Source of the DNA: Jeotgalibacillus sp. R-1-5s-1
GTDB taxonomy: Bacteria; Bacillota; Bacilli; Bacillales; Jeotgalibacillaceae
Reading direction: 5' to 3'
Assembly: GCF_004405105.1 (NCBI RefSeq)
Contig: NZ_SORW01000005.1
Span: forward strand, 1 to 64,000
Length of the DNA stretch: 64,000 nt
Shown piece by piece: positions 25,935-33,477 of the stretch. Made by a program: the position numbers and the translations under genes. Every line of letters begins with the position of its first letter. The first letter of the stretch is position 1. Under the pieces are notes generated by a model. It saw only the letters and a list, made by a program, of their open reading frames with translations. It did not search any database and was not told the origin of the DNA.

Positions 25935-27212
25935 TTAGTTAACTTTCGCGAAACCAAAACCTGATGCATAGTCATCTCCTGCAGCTGCGCCAAATCCACC
26001 AAGGATATCGTTAGCGCGTGCACGGTTTTGAAGATTAGCACGAAGCTGAGTGTTTGACCAGCCTGGATTAGCTGCCCAAACTTTTGCAGCAAGTCCGGCT
26101 ACGTGTGGTGATGCCATTGAAGTACCGCTGATTGTGTTGTAACCGCCACCCGGCCATGTAGAGTAGATAGCTGCACCTGGTGCTGAGATTTCAACGTCGC
26201 CCTGCTGGATCACATAGTCACCATCAGTTGCAGCATATCCGCGTGATGAGAAGTCAGCTACACGGTATGTACCGTTTTGCTGGCGATTTTCAAGAGCGGC
26301 TACAGCAATTGCGTTAGGTAGTGCACCCGGATATCCGATTGAACCTTGGTTAGGACCTGAGTTACCAGCAGCAGCTACGACAAGAACGCCTCTGCTATAT
26401 GCGTAGTTTACTGCGTTTGTAATTAAAGAATCCTGTCCTGCTGAACCAAGTGACATATTGATAACTGTTTTAGTCCCTGTAGCAGTTGCCTGATCAGCTG
26501 CGTGACGGATCGCTGCAGCGATATCATCAGAGTAACCTCTACCATCATCTCCAAGTACTTTGTATGCCCACAGATCAGCCTGTGGTGCAACACCGTAGAT
26601 TCCAGCGCCATCGCTACCGCCGTCAGCAAGTGCTGAACCTGCTACGTGAGTACCGTGACCATCTACATCGTTACAGCTTCCATTTACAAGACCTGATGCA
26701 GTCGTGAAGTCTTTACACTGTTCTACAGTATTGACAAGATCATAGTGTGAAGTAAATACACCAGTGTCTAATACTGCAATGTTAATGCCTGCTCCACCGG
26801 AAGTTGTTGTCTGATTTGGATTGTTATAAATTGCTTTAATTCCCCAAGGCGTCTGTTGAGTAGGATACTCTCCAGCCATTGTTTCGAATTCAGAAGAGCG
26901 GACATCTGTATCGAGCGCTAATTCCTGAACCTTGGAAACTTTGAAATTCTTGTTTTTCTGAAGTGCCTGGAACTGCTTCTCGTTCATTTCAGTTGAGAAG
27001 CCGTTTTCTGAAAGCTCCCAGCGAACCTCATACTGGCCCTTCAAAGAATTTGCAGAACTTTTGGCAGCAGCATTGTTACCTACTGCTTCAACATACACAC
27101 GGAACTTTTCTCCCCCATTTCCGTTGTCTGCCGGAGCAGCACTCGCGCCTGCAGGTAAAGCCAAACTAGCTGCAAGCAATAAACTTAACGCAACACTTTT
27201 AGACTTTTTCAT
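25935..27212 (-). CDS. Secreted subtilisin-like serine protease (S8)
   Basis: A 425-residue preproenzyme. The signal peptide VALSLLLAASLALPAGASA is followed by a propeptide of about 85 residues (RVYVEAVGN to VQELALD) and the S8 domain. The catalytic triad is Asp in AVLDTGV, His in GHGTHVAGSA and Ser in SGTSMASPHVAGL, with the oxyanion Asn in AAGNSGP. Two cysteines 18 residues apart (VEQCKDF and NGSCNDV) probably form a disulfide next to the active-site His, as in cold-adapted subtilisins of the S41 type. It likely serves extracellular protein degradation. GGAG lies seven to nine bases before ATG. Divergent from the S66 peptidase gene. Confidence 0.92.
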   Translation of the reverse strand: MKKSKSVALSLLLAASLALPAGASAAPADNGNGGEKFRVYVEAVGNNAAAKSSANSLKGQYEVRWELSENGFSTEMNEKQFQALQKNKNFKVSKVQELALDTDVRSSEFETMAGEYPTQQTPWGIKAIYNNPNQTTTSGGAGINIAVLDTGVFTSHYDLVNTVEQCKDFTTASGLVNGSCNDVDGHGTHVAGSALADGGSDGAGIYGVAPQADLWAYKVLGDDGRGYSDDIAAAIRHAADQATATGTKTVINMSLGSAGQDSLITNAVNYAYSRGVLVVAAAGNSGPNQGSIGYPGALPNAIAVAALENRQQNGTYRVADFSSRGYAATDGDYVIQQGDVEISAPGAAIYSTWPGGGYNTISGTSMASPHVAGLAAKVWAANPGWSNTQLRANLQNRARANDILGGFGAAAGDDYASGFGFAKVN

Positions 27213-27546
27213 TCTTTCGACTCCTTTTTTCTTAATATTTTGTGAACAACTTCATCCTATCAAAGGTTTAAACATTTGGTTATCGGGAAAATTCTGATGC
27301 TTTTTCAGACAGCAAACAGCACTTTATGATAAATATGGCCTCCTAATGGGTGTTTAAAATTGAATATTCTGTAAATTATAGATCTTTTCTAATAGGACAG
27401 GTCAATCATTTTACATAATACCCCGAAATAATTTTGGGAAAAATGACGAACATTCTATTAAAACAGCTAATTTTCAAGAATAAATAATTTGATAAGTAAA
27501 TAAATGGTACAATAATAGTCAGGTAAACATGTTAGGAGAGATTTAA
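27213..27546. promoter_or_regulatory. A/T-rich divergent intergenic region
   Basis: 334 bp between the protease gene and the S66 gene. On the minus strand TTGATA (27258-27263) and AAATAT (27235-27240) with a 17-bp spacer form a plausible protease promoter. No convincing operator or RNA structure is seen in the rest. Confidence 0.45.
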
Positions 27547-28560
27547 TTGATACATTATCCAAGACTAAAGTCTTCAGCGACTATTGGCATTACTGCACCA
27601 TCATCAGGTGTACAGGAAGAATTACACCATCTGATTGATCAATCGATTGAAAGAATGGAAGAGCGTGGTTTCAGCGTGGTATGCGGTGAGACGGTCTGGA
27701 CACAGGACAAATCTGCTTCCGCTCCGGCCGCTCAAAGAGCCAGGGAGCTCAATCAAATGCTGAAAGATCCTTCCATCGACCTGATTATCCCGCCATGGGG
27801 TGGACAACTGCTGATTGAAATTCTTGAATATACTGACATGAAGAAAATAGATAAGAAGTGGATCCTCGGATATTCAGATACTAGCGTTCTGTTACTGGCA
27901 CTAACATTGAAAACGGGCATGGCAACGGCGCATGGTGTCAACCTTGTTGATCTTCGTGGTAAAAAAACAGATGATATTACGGCTAAATGGCGTGACGTCT
28001 TATCTACTGAAGAAGGTGGAACGGTTGAGCAATATTCATCTGAGAAATATCAAAGAGAATGGGATTATGAAAATCCAACCGAAGTGGTTTATAACCTGAA
28101 CGAACCGACAGAGTGGAAATCAATTGCCTGCCGGGGTGAATCATTTTCGGGTAGACTGCTTGGCGGATGCATAGATGTAATCCAGCATCTGGTCGGCACA
28201 CCATTTGGCGATGTGGAAGGGTTCAGAAAGAACTTTATTAGTGATGATCCAATCGTCTGGTATTTTGAAAACTGTGAATTGAATACGGCCGGTGTCCGAA
28301 GAGCAATGGTTCAGATGAGGCTTGCAGGATGGTTTGACAATTGCTCCGGTATTCTTTTCGGAAGAAGCAGTGCAAATGATCCGGTTGACAATTATGAAAT
28401 TGAAGATGTTTATAAAGCATTAAGCGAAGAGCTTTCCATTCCAGTTGTGTATGACATTGACTGTGGACATGTTCCACCTCAGGTGACTTTTATTAATGGT
28501 GCATGGGCTGATGTTGAAGTGGAAAATGGAAAAGGTAAAGTGCGTCAAACATTTAAATAG
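27547..28560 (+). CDS. S66 family peptidase (LD-carboxypeptidase / MccF-like)
   Basis: A 337-residue cytoplasmic serine peptidase. Seen: IGITAPSSGV at the N-terminus, the nucleophile Ser region LGYSDTSVLLLAL near residue 115, ENCELNTAGVRRAM near 240 with the catalytic Glu, and the C-terminal DIDCGHVPPQVTFINGAWADV holding the His. Family members either trim LD-linkages in recycled muropeptides or, like MccF, cleave microcin C-type peptide-nucleotide toxins. The longer form with the C-terminal His motif resembles B. subtilis YocD/MccF. It starts at TTG, eight bases after AGGAGA. A DUF1648 gene follows eight bases later. Confidence 0.85.
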   Translation: MIHYPRLKSSATIGITAPSSGVQEELHHLIDQSIERMEERGFSVVCGETVWTQDKSASAPAAQRARELNQMLKDPSIDLIIPPWGGQLLIEILEYTDMKKIDKKWILGYSDTSVLLLALTLKTGMATAHGVNLVDLRGKKTDDITAKWRDVLSTEEGGTVEQYSSEKYQREWDYENPTEVVYNLNEPTEWKSIACRGESFSGRLLGGCIDVIQHLVGTPFGDVEGFRKNFISDDPIVWYFENCELNTAGVRRAMVQMRLAGWFDNCSGILFGRSSANDPVDNYEIEDVYKALSEELSIPVVYDIDCGHVPPQVTFINGAWADVEVENGKGKVRQTFK

Positions 28561-28567
28561 AGGTGGT

Positions 28568-29077
28568 ATGAGTTTGTTACATCAAAACAGACCCATTGTT
28601 ACTATTAAACAATCATTAGGGGAAAAGCTGTTCAGCGCGGTATCGCTTGCCTGTTTATTACTGGCTGTAGGATACTTAATGTTGTCCTGGCAGGAGCTGC
28701 CTGAGCAGGTTCCCCTTCATTTTAACGCATTGGGTGAGGCGGATCGCTTTGGAGGCAAGGCATCAGTTGTGATCCTGCCGATTTTGGGGCTTTTTATGTG
28801 GGGAAGTATGACGGCTTTTGAGCGTGTACCATATCTATATAATTATCTTGTGAAAATTACAGAAGAAAATGCGGAGAAGCAGTATCGGATCGGCGTATGG
28901 ATGATGAACGTAACCAAAAACCTTTCTGTGCTATTATTTGCTTATTTGATTTATGAAACAGTGATGATGGGTAAACAGGAATCAGAACAGCTGACAGCCG
29001 GCATCTTACCGGCTTTCCTGGTTTTGATCTTTGGCGCAATTGCCTGGGCAATGTTTCAAATGGTGAAAAATAAGTAA
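28568..29077 (+). CDS. DUF1648 membrane protein
   Basis: 169 residues with a polar N-terminus, a first membrane helix (SAVSLACLLLAVGYLMLSW), then the DUF1648 signature LPEQVPLHFNALGEADRFGGK near residue 48, and three further helices. DUF1648 occurs alone and at the N-terminus of SdpI-type immunity proteins, but the role here is unknown. ATG at 28568 follows GAGGTGGT; a longer in-frame opening upstream lies within the S66 gene. A 36-codon frame with a strong ribosome binding site follows. Confidence 0.8.
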   Translation: MSLLHQNRPIVTIKQSLGEKLFSAVSLACLLLAVGYLMLSWQELPEQVPLHFNALGEADRFGGKASVVILPILGLFMWGSMTAFERVPYLYNYLVKITEENAEKQYRIGVWMMNVTKNLSVLLFAYLIYETVMMGKQESEQLTAGILPAFLVLIFGAIAWAMFQMVKNK

Positions 29078-29086
29078 AAGGAGGCG

Positions 29087-29197
29087 TTGAAGCTGTTTTT
29101 CGGCGGAAGTGCAGTTCCTGATGGGTTTTATATCGTAGCCGGTATATTAATGATTTTGTTTATGTTGCTTGTTTATCATTGGACGGATACAGATTAA
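29087..29197 (+). CDS. Putative 36-residue single-helix membrane peptide
   Basis: A TTG-start frame after AAAGGAGG (spacing is short, only two bases past the GGAGG). It reads as a short polar lead followed by a membrane helix IVAGILMILFMLLVYHW and an acidic end TDTD. It lies ten bases after the DUF1648 gene and its stop touches the terminator. The ribosome binding site and helix support it, but the length is small and the spacing imperfect. The function is unknown. Confidence 0.45.
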   Translation: MKLFFGGSAVPDGFYIVAGILMILFMLLVYHWTDTD

Positions 29198-29240
29198 AAA
29201 AGCAGGAGTCAACTCTTAGTCGGAGTTGCTCCTGCTTTTA
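29197..29240 (+). terminator. Terminator of the S66-DUF1648 unit
   Basis: Long stem AAAAGCAGGAG(T)CAACTC / GAGTTGCTCCTGCTTTT with one bulge, and a T-rich end. Confidence 0.88.
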
Positions 29241-29258
29241 TTCATGGTTTTATAAACC

Positions 29259-29523
29259 GTGCCGGGTCATTCCTTCGCTTTCCGCTGTCTAGCTCCGTCG
29301 GGCAGGGACTAGCAAACTTCCCGTCCCCTCGTCCGATAAGTCAACATCAGCTCACTCCGTTCGCTGTGTTTCCTTTATCTCCGTCGGGGCCGGTCCAGTT
29401 TGTACGTCCCTAAACGCCCGTTTCCGCTTTTCGTTGGCCGCGCGGTGAGCCAGCTATTGCTTCGCAATACGCTGTCTCACCTGTCGCTTCTCTGCCGCAG
29501 GAGTCTACGGAATGACCCGGCAC
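29259..29523. repeat. 265-bp Bacillales-type repeat element with terminal inverted repeats
   Basis: Perfect 15-base terminal inverted repeats GTGCCGGGTCATTCC (29259-29273) and GGAATGACCCGGCAC (29509-29523). Internal words include TTCGCTTTCC, TGTCTAGCTCC, GATAAGTCAA and GCCGCAGGAGTCTACGG, which I recall as widespread intergenic repeats in Bacillus relatives. No reading frame with a ribosome binding site is seen inside. Shortened relatives lie at 18401-18460, 21388-21416 and 48562-48602. The remaining 154 bp before the next gene hold nothing recognisable. Confidence 0.75.
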
Positions 29524-29677
29524 TTTTTGTGGATTTACTCATTATACCTCTTTTCTAATAGAACAAACCGCCGTTGAAGACTGTGATTCTATTGAAGAAG
29601 AGCACAAATGAATCTTTACGTGTATTTGACACGCTGGAAGAAACTAATTCTGACTGGATTTTGTCTCTAGTGTTTGT

Positions 29678-30112
29678 TTACCCGTTAACTCGGATTTCGT
29701 TGATGCCTGCGCCCTGCTCCATTGTTTGAGCATGCTCAAGTCCTTCTGTTACTTTACCGAATACAGTATGAACGCCGTCAAGGTGCGGCTGTGATTCGTG
29801 AACGATGAAGAACTGGCTGCCGCCTGTGTCTTTACCGGCATGTGCCATTGACAGTGAACCAGGCATGTGACGGTGAGGGTTTCCTTCTGTTTCACACTTG
29901 ATTGTGTATCCAGGGCCGCCTGTACCGTTTTTGTTCGGGCATCCTCCCTGACTTACGAAGCCCGGGATCACGCGGTGAAAATTAAGTCCATCGTAAAAGC
30001 CTTCGTTTGCTAATTTTTCGAAATTCGCAACTGTACCAGGTGCTTCTTCCGGATATAGTTCAAATGAAATTTTCTGTCCATTCGTTAAATCGATGTAACC
30101 AGTCTTTGCCAT
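29678..30112 (-). CDS. ppiB: Peptidyl-prolyl cis-trans isomerase, cyclophilin type
   Basis: A 144-residue cytoplasmic cyclophilin that speeds Xaa-Pro isomerisation. Seen: [29 protein letters not shown] with the catalytic Arg near residue 44, [21 protein letters not shown] around residue 85 (the Met/Ala/Gln-Phe-Phe active-site wall), and [11 protein letters not shown]. The length equals B. subtilis PpiB. ATG at 30112 follows AGGGAGTG; the in-frame GTG at 30121 lies within that site. Monocistronic, convergent with no neighbour. Confidence 0.93.
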   Translation of the reverse strand: MAKTGYIDLTNGQKISFELYPEEAPGTVANFEKLANEGFYDGLNFHRVIPGFVSQGGCPNKNGTGGPGYTIKCETEGNPHRHMPGSLSMAHAGKDTGGSQFFIVHESQPHLDGVHTVFGKVTEGLEHAQTMEQGAGINEIRVNG

Positions 30113-30271
30113 TGTGAGCACTCCCTTATTCTAAATGTTTAACAGTTCTCATCTTACCATGATCTCCAAAAAGAAGAAAAGAAAGACCCTTTATGGATGA
30201 AATAGACTCTGCGTTTTCCGGTGCTGGTTAAAGGGAAAGTGAATGGAAACACGATCCAGAGGAGGATTCGA

Positions 30272-31192
30272 ATGGTTGAACAAACACTTCGTACGGTTTT
30301 TACAACACTTGCTCACAGTAAGCCGCTGATTAAAACGGCAAGAAAGGCGGGGATGAAGCTTGGGGGATCTTATTTTGTGGGAGGGGAGTATACCGATGAA
30401 ATGGTCAGTCAGGTAAAAGAGCTGAATGAAAAAGGAATCTCGGTGACCATTGATTGTCTTGGTGAATTTGTCAAAACGGAAGAAGACACGGTCTATTATG
30501 TGGACAACGCGATCGCTGCCATTCACGCGATACGTGATCATCATCTGAATGGGCAAATTTCACTGAAGCTCTATTCGGTTGGTCTTGAATTAGATCGGGA
30601 GCTTGCCATGCAAAATATGAAAAGTATTTTGAATGAAGCGGCCGGCTGTGATGTATTTGTCACGATCAATATGGAAGAATACAAAAACTGTGAGGCGATT
30701 GTTTCAATATTTGAAGAGCTGAGGTCTCATTATGAAAATATCGGTCTTGCGCTTCAGGCGAATTTATTCCGTACAGAGCAGGATTTAAATAGATTGCAAT
30801 CACTGTCACCAGCGATCCGCTTTGTTAAAGGGGCTTATAAGGAATCAGAGGATGTTGATATTAATGATAAAAGTCATGTCGATGAAAATTATAAAAAGCT
30901 CGTCAAAGAGCATCTGCTGAACGGATTTTATACACAGGCTGCAACACATGACAATGACATGATTGATTTTGTTAAACAGGTTGTAAAGGACCATCGTATC
31001 CCTGCTGATCAGTACGAGTTTCAAATGCTTCAGGGTATGAGAGGAAAAAAGCAGGAAGAACTGGCGGCAGAAGGGCATAAAATGGTCGTATATGTACCGT
31101 TCGGTAAGGACTGGTATACGTATTTCATGAAAAGGCTGGCAGAGCGTCCAGCCAATATTGGCTTCACTGTCATGTCCATGTTCAGACGATAG
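30272..31192 (+). CDS. Proline dehydrogenase
   Basis: A 306-residue monofunctional FAD enzyme oxidising proline to pyrroline-5-carboxylate at the membrane, the first step to glutamate. Seen: TIDCLGEFVKTEED, SLKLYSVGLELD, IRFVKGAYKES, ATHDNDMIDF and YEFQMLQGMR near the C-terminus, all ProDH core motifs. In size it corresponds to B. subtilis PutB or FadM (YusM); which of these cannot be decided from this alone. ATG at 30272 follows GAGGAGG; an upstream in-frame opening at 30221 lacks a site. The P5C dehydrogenase gene is not adjacent. Confidence 0.88.
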   Translation: MVEQTLRTVFTTLAHSKPLIKTARKAGMKLGGSYFVGGEYTDEMVSQVKELNEKGISVTIDCLGEFVKTEEDTVYYVDNAIAAIHAIRDHHLNGQISLKLYSVGLELDRELAMQNMKSILNEAAGCDVFVTINMEEYKNCEAIVSIFEELRSHYENIGLALQANLFRTEQDLNRLQSLSPAIRFVKGAYKESEDVDINDKSHVDENYKKLVKEHLLNGFYTQAATHDNDMIDFVKQVVKDHRIPADQYEFQMLQGMRGKKQEELAAEGHKMVVYVPFGKDWYTYFMKRLAERPANIGFTVMSMFRR

Positions 31193-31248
31193 AATAGAAT
31201 CCTGAAAAACAGGACATCCTGCTAATGAAAAATGGCAGGAGGTTCAGT

Positions 31249-31803
31249 ATGATGAAAAAATATACAGCGGGTCTTATTTTAAGTGGGATTTTTGTGTTTA
31301 TCGGCGGCTGTCAAATGAATATGGAACAGGCAATGCCGGTATTAAGTGAAAAATCTGTTGAATCAGTATTGCTGAATGCTGAAGGTCAATCAGTGGGCAC
31401 GGCACTGATGAAAGAAACCGCAGAAGGTGTTTCAATTCATTTGCAGGCTAAAAACATTGAGCCGGGTGAAAAAGCGGTTCATATCCATGAAAAAGGTAGC
31501 TGTGTTCCGCCTGACTTTGAATCAGCTGGCGGACATTTTAATCCGGAGAAAAAGCAGCATGGTTTTAATAATCCAAAAGGTTTTCATGCAGGTGACCTGT
31601 CGAACCTTGAAGTGGATGCAGATGGAACCATTAATCTCAGTTTGACGGTTAAAGCAGTCACGCTTGAAAAAGGAAGTCCTCATTCGCTTCTTGATGAAGA
31701 TGGGAGTGCAATTGTTATCCATGAAAAGGCTGATGACTATCACACAGATCCGGCTGGTAATGCAGGAAAACGGATTGTTTGCGGTGAGATTAAGGGATCG
31801 TAA
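31249..31803 (+). CDS. Cu/Zn superoxide dismutase-like lipoprotein (YojM-like)
   Basis: A 184-residue lipoprotein: signal peptide with lipobox FIGGC near residue 21, then a SodC fold. Seen: VHIHEKGSC near residue 82, GGHFNPEKKQHG near 103, HAGDLSNLEV near 122 and IVIHEKADDYHTDPAGNAGKRIVCG at the end. The His residues expected to hold copper (HIH, GGHF, VIHE) and the Cys pair appear present, unlike my recollection of B. subtilis YojM, which lacks some copper ligands; this should be aligned. ATG at 31249 lies six bases after AGGAGG. A terminator follows. Confidence 0.87.
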   Translation: MMKKYTAGLILSGIFVFIGGCQMNMEQAMPVLSEKSVESVLLNAEGQSVGTALMKETAEGVSIHLQAKNIEPGEKAVHIHEKGSCVPPDFESAGGHFNPEKKQHGFNNPKGFHAGDLSNLEVDADGTINLSLTVKAVTLEKGSPHSLLDEDGSAIVIHEKADDYHTDPAGNAGKRIVCGEIKGS

Positions 31804-31810
31804 CAGGAGA

Positions 31811-31844
31811 GCTGTTCAGGGGATAGAGCTGAACGGCTTTTTTT
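31811..31844 (+). terminator. Terminator of the SodC-like gene
   Basis: Stem GCTGTTCAG/CTGAACGGC with a G-U pair, then seven T. Confidence 0.85.
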
Positions 31845-31932
31845 ATCGGGTTTGACAGAGTGGTCGTGTATGGTGGATTGTTTGCCGCGATTACAGTTGC
31901 ATTGAGAGATTTATGGCTTCCGCGGGAGGTAT

Positions 31933-32280
31933 GTGTTGGCGGCTTCTGTTTCGTGGTGTGAGGCGTAGTCCATAAGACACTGAACTGACGAATTCTCGCC
32001 GGACCTCACAAACCCGCCGCCTAAGCTGGCGAACTTCGCGTCCAACCTCACGAACTCATCGGCGGAGCTGACGAATTCATTGGGGAAGCTCACAAACCTG
32101 TCCGCAGCCCCAGGAAGTGTTGGCGGCTTCTGTTTGGTGGTGTGAGGCGTAGTCCATAAGACACTGAACTGACGAATTCTCATCGGACCTCACAAACCCG
32201 CCGCCTAAGCTGACGAACTTCGCGTCTAACCTCACGAACTCCCGGTATAAACTGCCGAATTCCGCCGTTAACCTGGCGTC
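31933..32280 (-). repeat. Duplicated phased 21-bp repeat array, TTCGTSAG type
   Basis: Two copies of a 124-bp segment (31933-32056 and 32117-32240, offset 184 bp). ACGAA-like cores on the plus strand (TTCGT on the minus strand) start at 31988, 32008, 32029, 32050, 32071, 32092 and again at 32172, 32192, 32213, 32234, 32255, 32276: steps of 20 then 21. Minus-strand units read TTCGTGAGG, TTCGTCAG and TTTGTGAGG. Frames through them give heptads such as EFVRLDAKF but have no ribosome binding site. This fills the 534-bp gap before the LacI gene. Confidence 0.78.
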
Positions 32281-32337
32281 ACGCCAAAATCTCAAATATG
32301 ATATTATGATACAAACATTGTTACCGGAGAGGATTTT

Positions 32338-33324
32338 ATGAAAGTTACGATTAATGATATTGCCAGCCGAGCGGGTGTGGCAAAAAGTACGGTTTCGCGT
32401 TATTTAAATGGGGGGAGAATCAGCGCGGCGACGAGTGAAAAGATTAAGCGTGTGATTGAGGAGCACGATTATGAACCGAACTCGTTTGCCAGAAGTCTTA
32501 AGTCGAAGAAAACGGGATTTGTCGGGGTGGTTGCACCTGCACTGGATTCTTTTGTGACGTCAAAAACGTTAATTAGAATTGATGATGAGCTGAGGGAGCG
32601 GGGATATACGACGCTCATTATTAATACGAGTCATTCCATTGAGCGGGAACTTGAAAGTCTGCAGAATCTGCAGCGGCAAAAAGTCGATGGGATGATTTTG
32701 TTTGCGACGGAGCTGACACCTCAGCATTTTGAGCTGATGGAGCAGCTGACCATTCCATTTTTGATCATTGGACAAGAAACTAAGCGCACTCACTGCATTG
32801 TTTTTGATGACTACAAGGCGGGTTATGAGATGGGACGTTACGTTGCCTCATCTGGTCATAAACAGATTTCATTTCTGGGCGTGCAGGAGGAGGATGTCGC
32901 GGTTGGTGTCAGGAGAAAAGAGGGCGTCATTGCAGGCTGTAAGGAAAATGGAGCGGAAACCGTGTCTTTTTTCAGGGGGAGCTTTGATTTTCAAAGCGCG
33001 ATGAAGGCTGCGAAAGAGAATTTTTCTAACACATCTTCTACCGCGCTGATTTGTGCGACGGATACGATTGCGCTTGGTGCAATGAGAGTGGCAAGAGAGC
33101 TTGGGTACCGTATTCCGGAAGATATCTCGATCAGCGGGTTTGGGGGATATACCGTGTCGGCTATGATTCATCCGTCTTTAACAACGGTTGAATTTGATCA
33201 CCAGGAAACGGGTGTCCTTGCTGCCTCTACAATCGAGAAACTTATTGAGGGTGAAGAGGTTGAAAAGCTTCAGAGACCAAGCTTTTCCATCCGTGAAGGG
33301 GAAAGTGTAAAAGGAAAAAAATAG
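32338..33324 (+). CDS. scrR: LacI family repressor of the sucrose operon
   Basis: 328 residues: N-terminal helix-turn-helix TINDIASRAGVAKSTVSRYL with the hinge EPNSFARSLKSKKTG, then a periplasmic-binding-protein-like sugar domain (TLIINTSHSIERELESLQNL, QKVDGMILFA, AGYEMGRYVASSGHKQISFL, PEDISISGFGGYTVSAMIHPSLTTV). GGAGAGG lies five bases before ATG. It precedes the sucrose PTS and hydrolase genes, with three LacI-type palindromes between, so it most likely represses them and is relieved by a sucrose or fructose phosphate. That the gene is upstream of its own operators suggests separate, unregulated or weak expression. Confidence 0.87.
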   Translation: MKVTINDIASRAGVAKSTVSRYLNGGRISAATSEKIKRVIEEHDYEPNSFARSLKSKKTGFVGVVAPALDSFVTSKTLIRIDDELRERGYTTLIINTSHSIERELESLQNLQRQKVDGMILFATELTPQHFELMEQLTIPFLIIGQETKRTHCIVFDDYKAGYEMGRYVASSGHKQISFLGVQEEDVAVGVRRKEGVIAGCKENGAETVSFFRGSFDFQSAMKAAKENFSNTSSTALICATDTIALGAMRVARELGYRIPEDISISGFGGYTVSAMIHPSLTTVEFDHQETGVLAASTIEKLIEGEEVEKLQRPSFSIREGESVKGKK

Positions 33325-33332
33325 CGCTTACA
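33319..33332 (-). promoter_or_regulatory. Candidate cre site (CcpA) upstream of scrA
   Basis: TGTAAGCGCTATTT on the minus strand matches the cre consensus TGWAAGCGNTWNCW at 13 of 14 positions. It overlaps the scrR stop codon and lies just upstream of the -35 element, a fitting position for carbon catabolite repression. Confidence 0.65.
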
Positions 33333-33338
33333 AAAGGC

Positions 33339-33442
33339 TTGCATTTTTAAGCGAAATGTTTTAGACTCATTTGTGGAACCGGTTCTATGAAAACGCTTCA
33401 GAAACTGGTTCCTAAAAAATACTTATATTTGGAACCGGTTCC
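33339..33442 (+). promoter_or_regulatory. scrAB promoter with three LacI-type operators
   Basis: TTGCAT (33339-33344), a 17-bp spacer and TAGACT (33362-33367) form a sigma-A promoter. Downstream lie GGAACCGGTTCT (33375-33386), GAAACTGGTTCC (33401-33412) and the perfect palindrome GGAACCGGTTCC (33431-33442). Centres are 26 and 30 bp apart, all in the leader, so repressor binding would block initiation or elongation. The ScrR assignment is by context. Confidence 0.75.
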
Positions 33443-33477
33443 ACATTAAAGCCGGATCTGTTGAAAGGAGAAACCTC

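Noticed and set aside
31911-32295. Two minus-strand frames (31911-32183 and 32077-32295) with FVRLDAKF heptads
   Set aside because: No ribosome binding site; the frames follow from the 21-bp (seven-codon) repeat period. Reported as a repeat array rather than genes.
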